A stretch of 5,298 nt of DNA, taken from the NCBI GenBank assembly GCA_003483565.1, contig DMYZ01000086.1, positions 3,853 through 9,150 of the forward strand. The letters run 5' to 3'. The DNA is from Prevotella sp. Its GTDB lineage: Bacteria; Bacteroidota; Bacteroidia; Bacteroidales; Bacteroidaceae. Shown one piece after another: positions 1-5,298 of this stretch (positions are counted from its first letter, which is position 1; each line of letters opens with the position of its first letter). The notes beneath the pieces are model-generated. The model was not told where the DNA came from. It did no database searches and was given only the letters and a program-made list of their open reading frames with translations. Both the position numbers and the translations under genes were made by a program.

Positions 1-1208
1 GCTGCATCGAAACGGATTTTGAAATTGGACAGAAGTTTAATATCTGTGTTGATACGGATGTTCAACCTGTTCATGTCGTTGTCCTTCAGGGTGCTTCCCG
101 TTGAAGTGTATCCTACGGAGAGATTATATCCTGCTACATTATCACCACCTTCTACATTGATGCCATATCGCTGTGTGAAACCATTACGATAGATTAAATC
201 ACGCCAGTTGGTATTATTGTGATATTGTTTATAGTAGTAATAATTCTGATCGGTATTAAGAAACTTAAAGTCTGCAATATTTGTATTGACAGATTTCAAC
301 AGTTCTGAATCGTATCCACGACAGTCCTCAGCATCCATCATACTATAGAATTTCGGTTCAAAGGTAACACCTGTGGACAGTGTTGCCGTGATACGTGTAG
401 CCATACTCTTGCCACGCCTGGTATTAATGATAATCACACCGTTAGCACCTTTTGCTCCATAAAGAGCTGTTCCGTTCCGCATGACAGTGATATTTTCAAT
501 GTCGTCAGGATTGATGTTTGTCAGGATATCGTTGTAGAAGCCGTCGTGTAGCATTAGTCTGCTATATTCCTGATCGATGATGACACCATCTATAACGAAA
601 AGAGGCTGGGCGTTGGCATTAAGGGAGTTGAGACCCTGAATGAAAGTTACGCTTCCCACTCCAGGTGTGCCATTACGTGTAATAGTGTGCGCGATGGCTC
701 CCAGTTGTTTTTGAATTTCATCCTTGGCATTAAGAGCATTGCTGTATTCCATATTATCTGTACTATGATTACAAAGAATGTTTGTCTGTTTGCTGTAATC
801 ATTTTGGAATACATTGTTGTACATCCTGATGGTGTTTTGTTTTTCACCTTTTTTGATACCTATAATAATAGGGTTGTAATCAGGTAAGTTGGTATATAGA
901 GAAGTAGCGAAGGCTGGTACTTTCATTTCGTAACTGCCATCATCTGCTGTCAATACACTGTATCCATCAATCCCTTGAACATGAACAATAGCTCCGGAAA
1001 GAGGTTCTCCCGTTGCAGAATCGATGACTTTCCCTTGAATAGTCCTCATTGGATATTTTGATTGTATGGCCTCTTGCTTGCTTCCTGCTTGAGTTGTTTG
1101 TGCCCTGGTGGCAACAGGTATCGTCAGCAGCGACAGACATAAGGAACCTTTTGCCATCAGTGAAGGACTAATCATTCTTCTTTTGAATTTTCTGTTATTT
1201 ATCTTCAT
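1..1208 (-). CDS. SusC/RagA-family TonB-dependent outer-membrane transporter, N-terminal part (3' end outside window)
   Basis: The frame is open without a stop from ATG 1208 to the window edge (402 codons plus two bases). The family is usually about 1000 residues, so well under half is present. Residues 1-36 form a signal peptide with a long basic n-region (KINNRKFKRR) and likely cleavage after ATRA, before Gln37. Residues 56-99 are the carboxypeptidase-regulatory-like N-terminal extension (IQGKVIDSATGEPLSGAIVHV, then DDGSYEMKVP). Residues 160-267 are the plug: NGTPGVGSVTFIQGLNSLN, PLFVIDGVIID, NPDDIENITVMRNGTALYGAKGANGVIIINTRRG. Residues 335-402 match the first barrel strands (NWRDLIYRNGFTQRYGINVEGGD). 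The transporter would import a ligand captured by a SusD partner, powered by TonB-ExbBD. The usual DEVVVVGYG segment between extension and plug is absent. It starts 22 bases after the second FAS1 gene, so co-transcription is likely. Ligand unknown. Confidence 0.95.
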   Translation of the reverse strand, partial: MKINNRKFKRRMISPSLMAKGSLCLSLLTIPVATRAQTTQAGSKQEAIQSKYPMRTIQGKVIDSATGEPLSGAIVHVQGIDGYSVLTADDGSYEMKVPAFATSLYTNLPDYNPIIIGIKKGEKQNTIRMYNNVFQNDYSKQTNILCNHSTDNMEYSNALNAKDEIQKQLGAIAHTITRNGTPGVGSVTFIQGLNSLNANAQPLFVIDGVIIDQEYSRLMLHDGFYNDILTNINPDDIENITVMRNGTALYGAKGANGVIIINTRRGKSMATRITATLSTGVTFEPKFYSMMDAEDCRGYDSELLKSVNTNIADFKFLNTDQNYYYYKQYHNNTNWRDLIYRNGFTQRYGINVEGGDNVAGYNLSVGYTSTGSTLKDNDMNRLNIRINTDIKLLSNFKIRFDA

Positions 1209-1230
1209 ATTGGTATAATTCTATGTTGGA

Positions 1231-2901
1231 TTACAAGCTTGTTTCATGTGGCTTAAAAATGATGCAATCAAGTCTGATGATTCGGTTGTAATTGCCTCTT
1301 TTAAGTTCACTGTTTAATACATGAGATGCTATTTGTATTGTTACCTGCCTAATGTTCAGATTGTAGGAACAAGTAGGAATTTTGATATCGTCTCCTACTT
1401 TCAGAGTGTCAATGACGTCTGCTGTCGTTGGCATTTTTTCTACCAGTTTCATTGTTTGGGGGTTACCAGTTTGATCATTGTAACCCAAGACTGCATCAAG
1501 TTTAGTTGGCAGTCTTTCTTCGGAAGTGGCTAAAGTGTCTTCCGCCAAAGCCGGAAGGGTTACGATATAAATGTCATAACCAGTGTTTGACAGTATATTT
1601 GGAATAGAAAAGGTAGCAGAAGTATTGGCAGATGACGAAATAGGAATAATGTCAACGAATTTATTGTTGGAAACTTTGTTGTGGAATGGATTTTTGATAT
1701 CAACAGTTACGGTAACAAGGTCCTTGGTTTTTAATTCATCAATTTCTTTCTGATTATTTCTGTTTTCTGCTTCTGCTGTAATCTTCTGTAAGAAGGTCTG
1801 ATTCTTGTCTATATTCCAGTTGCTGCTTTTCTTAACGATACCATTGCTGCATTGATAATCCTTTGTACCATTGAAAACTCCTCCGCTGGCAAAGGGATGT
1901 TCGAACTGATAATATTTCAGATCATAACTTCCATATATCATCTTGCGGTTTAAATAAGAAATGGCTGATGTTGATAGTGCAGAATCCTGAATGGCCTTGT
2001 CCGTATTCTGAGTACGGCTGAATACAGTACCCCGGATAATAGCAAGCTTAGAGTATAAATTCTGTAAGGAGTCTCTTTTGTTTACAGTATTATCATAATT
2101 GAAATACGGTTTGTACTCCGTGATGAGCTTGTCCCATACGGCATTTGTCGGGGCAACCATCCAATAAGTACTGTCTTCAGAATTTAGTTCACCTACATAG
2201 TCGAAAAGGATATTCTTTAAGTAGGTTACAGAATCAAGGTAGGTTGTCTGACCGTTAACAATATCTCCGGGTACACTCCTGCCTGCATCAAACTCATATT
2301 TATTGAAGTCATGAAAAAAAGTGGATACACTATCAAGATCCTTGTCTGAACGGAGATATTCGTAAATATTGGGAGAATATCTGATCTTGTTATTTAATGT
2401 AAAGAGGATTCCGTTTTTTTCCAAGAGATTGGACTGGTTGATGCCTTGGCCTCCGAAAGTTGTCGGAGTAAGTACCTCATATTTGCCGTTCATCATAATG
2501 ATAGAGTCTTTTCCCTTTGAAGCTATAGAATAGTTATAGCGTGCAATTTGATTCTGAAGAAACTCTTTTATGGCTTGATTGTCTGCATCTTTGATATTTT
2601 TGTTTTTTTGAGTTTGGTAAATGGTTATAATGCTGTCCGCTTCAGATTCTGTGAAATTTTCATCAGTAGGGGCAAAGACCGTGAATACCTGGCTGCTTCC
2701 TAAAGCTTCATTATAACCGCATGCTTTTATAACTTTGGCAAAATGAGATAAATCGCTGTTGCTGGAAATGGCTTCCCACAAAGATACATTACTTTGGTTG
2801 GTTTCGTTATAATGGTCATCCCATTCATCTGTACAAGAGCAGAGCGCCAGAAGAGAAATGAAAGTTTCCAACAGTATTTTATTGATTTTAGTATATGTCA
2901 T
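1231..2901 (-). CDS. FAS1 (fasciclin)-domain surface lipoprotein, 556 aa
   Basis: This second FAS1-family lipoprotein begins 17 bases after the stop of the previous gene. Its signal peptide ends at Cys23 (ALCSC) and is followed by TDEWDDHY, an acidic stretch that fits surface export in Bacteroidota. FAS1 domain 1 covers about residues 36-175, with the H1 motif VFTVFAPTDENF at 72-83 and an H2-like NGILFTLNNKIRY at 163-175. A second, divergent FAS1-like repeat covers about 177-365. It has TYWMVAPTNAVWDKL at 245-259 as its H1-like strand and CSNGIVKKSSNWNID at 351-365 at its close. Residues 395-550 are a beta-rich module with FSIPNILSNTGYDIYIV near 431-447 and a terminal IIRLDCIIFKP, similar in plan to the end of the preceding protein. 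No catalytic residues are recognisable. Oddities are a Glu (E12) inside the signal-peptide core and a Cys at lipobox position -2. Ligand binding or adhesion at the cell surface is inferred from family and context. Confidence 0.9.
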   Translation of the reverse strand: MTYTKINKILLETFISLLALCSCTDEWDDHYNETNQSNVSLWEAISSNSDLSHFAKVIKACGYNEALGSSQVFTVFAPTDENFTESEADSIITIYQTQKNKNIKDADNQAIKEFLQNQIARYNYSIASKGKDSIIMMNGKYEVLTPTTFGGQGINQSNLLEKNGILFTLNNKIRYSPNIYEYLRSDKDLDSVSTFFHDFNKYEFDAGRSVPGDIVNGQTTYLDSVTYLKNILFDYVGELNSEDSTYWMVAPTNAVWDKLITEYKPYFNYDNTVNKRDSLQNLYSKLAIIRGTVFSRTQNTDKAIQDSALSTSAISYLNRKMIYGSYDLKYYQFEHPFASGGVFNGTKDYQCSNGIVKKSSNWNIDKNQTFLQKITAEAENRNNQKEIDELKTKDLVTVTVDIKNPFHNKVSNNKFVDIIPISSSANTSATFSIPNILSNTGYDIYIVTLPALAEDTLATSEERLPTKLDAVLGYNDQTGNPQTMKLVEKMPTTADVIDTLKVGDDIKIPTCSYNLNIRQVTIQIASHVLNSELKRGNYNRIIRLDCIIFKPHETSL

Positions 2902-2918
2902 AATTTTATTTATTATGT

Positions 2919-4964
2919 TTAGAGATCATCTTCCATTTTTCCAGATGTTGTTACACCGTACACACTCTTAGGTACCAGTTCAAGATAATCAAGCATGAAT
3001 TCGTTGTTGTTACCTAGTTTACTGGATGATGTACATCGAATACGGAGGTAATGGTTTTTGTTTGGATCGATATGCACCTGGCAAAGTACAACCCGTTGAG
3101 TACGAGGATTAGTGACAAATTCGTTGATGACAGAACCATCAGAATGGTAACCGCCGTATGGTCCACGATACCTGCCCTTGTTTTTCAATGATTTCTGATC
3201 TTCTGCTTTTTCCTCATCGGTCATGCCGGTATAAACTTTTTCGTCGAAAGCTGTTCCCATGATAGAGGCATCATTCAGAAATTTACGCATATCAAGAGGA
3301 ATACCCTGAGGTTTATTATCGAAATATATTTGCGCGACACCACGTGTAGTCAAAGCACAAAAACCGAGACGTACTTCCCATTCTCCTTCGTAAGGTACAG
3401 GAGGCAATTTAAAGGTAATATCATAATCACCGAAGAGATTCCATTCATCTCCTTCGTATGACCAGAAGTTCCAGTGTGGCCGCCGGTAGACGAGATAGCA
3501 ACTTCCGCTGAAGTTTACATCTTTTAAATAGCCTTTAGGAAACCAGTAGTTTCTGCCATATTTGTGTGTGTCATCAGCAACACTTGAATTGTCGTCTTTT
3601 GTTGGGTCACCATTAAGCCGAATGCCGTTGGTCATAACCTCAGGAAAAATGGTGGAGAAATCCATACGGATACGTCGGTTATCCACAATATTCTGGGTCT
3701 GGTCATCAAAGGCAACGATATCGCTGATATAGAAATATCTACCATTAGGAGCATCTTGTGTGTACTGGTCTTCAATAGTTGGATAAATATATGTTCCTTC
3801 AATATGATAGGTGTCGTCATAGCGACGGTTGATATATCGTTGACCTATAGTGCCGGCTCCCTGATATTTGCGTACGGTAAGTTGCTGGAAGTTCATCATT
3901 GTATGGGGCAGCATGGTCTCATACCAGTCTTCAGGATTCATTAAATCTGTTTTAATGCCGATTGCCCCCTGGACAATACCGGAATGAATTTCGCGGGGAG
4001 TCAGATAATTCCAACCTGTCACATCACGGTTTAGAATATGATATTCTATAAAGCGGCGCAAAGGATTGACGGAGTCCGTGAGATGATCAAAACTGTGGCC
4101 TTCTTTGTTGACATCGTCAGGATACATTTGATCATATATTCCACAGGCTTTATTGTAGAGATCTTTCAAGTTATAAATACCGTATTTGGAATAGACAGCA
4201 TTAGTCTCTGTAAAACAGGTGAATCCATATTTCTTACTGTCTGGAGGTGTTGCCACTTCATGCCAGAAGTCTGAAACATAATGATAGTCTGAATATTTAC
4301 TGGCATCATATTTATTATCAATGATAGGCATGATAGAATCACGAAGTCCTGTTGCTTTCAATGCTTCACAGAAGAGACTGATATTAGGATTTTGCTCCAT
4401 AATGTCGGCAAGGGTACTGTTGGATGTTGTTAAGACTTCATTGATAGGTTGGACAATACCATTCTCAACAGAGTCGTCCTGTTCTTTCTGGTAAATATGA
4501 GCAGAACGGTTAATAACGATCACAGAGTTACTATCGTTGTCAAGTCCATGAGTAATCTGCAAATAGCGACCGTACATATTAGGCGTGGCTAGTGTACCAT
4601 CGCTCATCTCTAAAGTAGAGTACATGTTGTTGATAAGGTGGGTACGGGCTATAATATTGCAAAGTGAATCAGAAATTTGATTGACACTTGTATAACCGTT
4701 ATTCTTAAAAAAGACATTGAAGGCATCATTATTGGGCAGGAAACAAGTATAATGTCCATAGGTGGAAAGCAGGTCTGTTAGCCCAGCCCTTACGATAATG
4801 CTGTCAAAATCGCTGTATTGGGAGTGATTGGCTATATAATCACTCATCATTTCGCCTGTGAAGGTATAGTAATACTTGCTGTCCGGTTCATCGCTGCAAC
4901 TAGCCAATCCAGCAAGCCCAAGCAAGCAAACTAGTGACAGGATTATAGATTTAAATATTTTCAT
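2919..4964 (-). CDS. FAS1 (fasciclin)-domain surface lipoprotein, 681 aa, with C-terminal beta-rich module
   Basis: This is a secreted lipoprotein with tandem fasciclin-like domains. Starting at ATG 4964, it opens MKIFKSIILSLVCLLGLAG and has a lipobox LASC with Cys23 as the lipidated residue. SDEPD follows the Cys, resembling the acidic signal that sends Bacteroides lipoproteins to the cell surface. FAS1 domain 1 covers about residues 32-178: an H1-type strand YTCFLPNNDAF at 72-82 and an H2-type NGIVQPINEVL at 168-178. A second, degenerate FAS1 repeat spans about 181-420, with YGFTCFTETNAVYSK near 246-260, FIEYHIL near 305-311 and NGRYFYISDIVAF near 407-419. Residues 425-670 look like a separate beta-sandwich that ends in FMLDYLELVPK. 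An in-frame ATG at 5012 would overlap the SusD gene by 35 bases and give an overlong signal-peptide n-region, so 4964 is preferred. FAS1 domains elsewhere mediate adhesion or ligand binding; a ligand-binding or adhesion role beside SusCD is inferred. Confidence 0.9.
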   Translation of the reverse strand: MKIFKSIILSLVCLLGLAGLASCSDEPDSKYYYTFTGEMMSDYIANHSQYSDFDSIIVRAGLTDLLSTYGHYTCFLPNNDAFNVFFKNNGYTSVNQISDSLCNIIARTHLINNMYSTLEMSDGTLATPNMYGRYLQITHGLDNDSNSVIVINRSAHIYQKEQDDSVENGIVQPINEVLTTSNSTLADIMEQNPNISLFCEALKATGLRDSIMPIIDNKYDASKYSDYHYVSDFWHEVATPPDSKKYGFTCFTETNAVYSKYGIYNLKDLYNKACGIYDQMYPDDVNKEGHSFDHLTDSVNPLRRFIEYHILNRDVTGWNYLTPREIHSGIVQGAIGIKTDLMNPEDWYETMLPHTMMNFQQLTVRKYQGAGTIGQRYINRRYDDTYHIEGTYIYPTIEDQYTQDAPNGRYFYISDIVAFDDQTQNIVDNRRIRMDFSTIFPEVMTNGIRLNGDPTKDDNSSVADDTHKYGRNYWFPKGYLKDVNFSGSCYLVYRRPHWNFWSYEGDEWNLFGDYDITFKLPPVPYEGEWEVRLGFCALTTRGVAQIYFDNKPQGIPLDMRKFLNDASIMGTAFDEKVYTGMTDEEKAEDQKSLKNKGRYRGPYGGYHSDGSVINEFVTNPRTQRVVLCQVHIDPNKNHYLRIRCTSSSKLGNNNEFMLDYLELVPKSVYGVTTSGKMEDDL

Positions 4965-4977
4965 AATCTTATAATGT

Positions 4978-5298
4978 TTACTCCGTAGTTTTTTGATAAT
5001 CTCCATTTTCACCGCTACCGAAAGCTGAATTTTGCTTTAGGTTCTTATTAACCTTAAGTTCATCGATATTGTATGGCCAGTAGATACCATCCATTTTAGT
5101 GAGTTTGCTTTGTACGACAGAAATATTATCACTGTATTTTTGAATGGCTTTCTTGGTCAGTATATTAGTGTTGCCATCTCTTCTTGAACAACGAACCAGA
5201 TCATACCAGCGTTTTCCTTCAAACATTAGCTCCCGCTGCCGTTCGTCAAGAACAAGTTCTTGCATAGAGCTTTTCGCACGGTAATTGTTATAAACCAA
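4978..5298 (-). CDS. SusD/RagB-family nutrient-binding outer-membrane lipoprotein, C-terminal part (5' end outside window)
   Basis: This is the C-terminal 106 codons and stop of a SusD/RagB-family protein. The reading frame is open to the window edge, and the leading TTG codon is most likely an internal Leu rather than a start. The diagnostic part is residues 15-36 of the fragment, around LDERQRELMFEGKRWYDLVR, which matches the SusD signature usually seen as LDERxREFxFEGxRWxDLxR. Near the end, WPYNIDELKVNKNLKQN corresponds to the usual 'WPIPxxEixxNpxLxQNpgY' C-terminus. SusD proteins are surface lipoproteins, built largely of TPR-like helices, that cap a SusC barrel and capture the ligand. 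The full-length family is about 450-650 residues, so most of the gene lies upstream. The substrate cannot be read from this fragment. Its stop is 13 bases before the first FAS1 gene, suggesting co-transcription. The final residues (GSGENGDYQKTTE) extend slightly past the usual end. Confidence 0.95.
   Translation of the reverse strand: MVYNNYRAKSSMQELVLDERQRELMFEGKRWYDLVRCSRRDGNTNILTKKAIQKYSDNISVVQSKLTKMDGIYWPYNIDELKVNKNLKQNSAFGSGENGDYQKTTE

Larger units (their letters stand above)
1..5298 (-). other. Probable operon segment: SusD - FAS1 - FAS1 - SusC
   Basis: All four genes share one strand with gaps of 13 bases (4965-4977), 17 bases (2902-2918) and 22 bases (1209-1230). The gaps are AT-rich and contain no GC-rich hairpin followed by a T-run. 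I also find no copy of the Bacteroides -7 element (TAnnTTTG) in them, so no internal promoter or terminator is visible and a single polycistronic message is inferred. None of the three starts has a clear GGAGG-type ribosome site, which is usual in Bacteroidota. The promoter and any regulator (extracytoplasmic-function sigma/anti-sigma pair, hybrid two-component system or SusR-like) must lie outside the window. Confidence 0.7.

Noticed and set aside
647..847. 66-codon minus-strand open frame inside the SusC-like gene.
   Set aside because: It lies in another frame of a clear coding region, has no recognisable domain and does not supply the missing TonB-box segment. It is a shadow frame.
687..887. 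66-codon plus-strand open frame opposite the SusC-like gene.
   Set aside because: It is antisense to a well-supported gene, with no family resemblance, initiation signal or promoter seen.
1209..1230. Possible promoter in the widest gap, ahead of the SusC-like gene.
   Set aside because: The 22 bases are AT-rich and contain a TATA-like string, but I find no TAnnTTTG -7 element or TTTG -33 element at suitable spacing there or just upstream.
1321..1533. Plus-strand open frame of 70 codons opposite the second FAS1 gene; similar plus-strand frames at 3756-3944 and 4038-4274 and a minus-strand one at 3632-3820.
   Set aside because: All lie inside the FAS1 coding regions in other frames, have unstructured Cys/Phe/Ile-rich translations and no start context. 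They are shadows.
2221..2250. Short near-repeat of 'aggttacagaatcaagg / aggtaggttg' suggesting a direct repeat.
   Set aside because: It is only a few bases long and falls in coding sequence for a YLDSVTYL stretch; codon-level similarity explains it.
4965..5012. Alternative upstream ATG at 5012 for the first FAS1 lipoprotein, adding 16 residues (MKMEIIKKLRSKHYKI).
   Set aside because: It overlaps the end of the SusD gene by 35 bases and gives an overlong basic n-region before the signal core. The ATG at 4964 gives a standard lipoprotein signal peptide and a short gap after SusD.
5296..5298. TTG at the window edge as a start codon for a short 106-residue protein.
   Set aside because: The sequence continues straight into the conserved SusD C-terminal signature, so this is an internal Leu codon of a gene cut by the window.

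Overview
The window looks like part of a Bacteroidota genome, probably a gut or oral Bacteroides, Prevotella or Parabacteroides relative. The evidence is a SusD-type C-terminus, a SusC-type TonB-dependent transporter N-terminus, lipoproteins with the acidic '+2 to +6' surface-export signature seen in Bacteroides, and AT-rich gene starts without a clear Shine-Dalgarno sequence. The base composition is moderately AT-rich.

All real genes lie on the minus strand and read from high to low coordinates. In transcription order they are: the last 106 codons (plus stop) of a SusD/RagB-family lipoprotein (5298-4978); a 681-residue fasciclin (FAS1)-domain lipoprotein (4964-2919); a 556-residue second FAS1-domain lipoprotein (2901-1231); and the first 402 codons of a SusC/RagA-family outer-membrane transporter (1208-1, running off the window). 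The gaps between them are only 13, 17 and 22 bases. They hold no recognisable terminator or Bacteroides-type promoter, so one transcript is likely. No stretch of 300 bases lacks a gene, and I see no RNA gene, mobile element, CRISPR array or long repeat.

SusC and SusD proteins normally work as a pair: a TonB-powered barrel capped by a surface lipoprotein that captures glycans, peptides or other nutrients. Here the visible SusD precedes the FAS1 genes and the visible SusC follows them. The simplest reading is that the window spans the junction of two SusCD modules, with the two FAS1 lipoproteins as accessory surface binding or adhesion proteins. No glycoside hydrolase, protease, sulfatase or regulator is visible, so the ligand cannot be named. 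The most unusual points are the paired multi-domain FAS1 lipoproteins with similar C-terminal beta-rich modules, and the SusC-like protein that lacks the usual DEVVVVGYG-type TonB-box segment between its N-terminal extension and plug.
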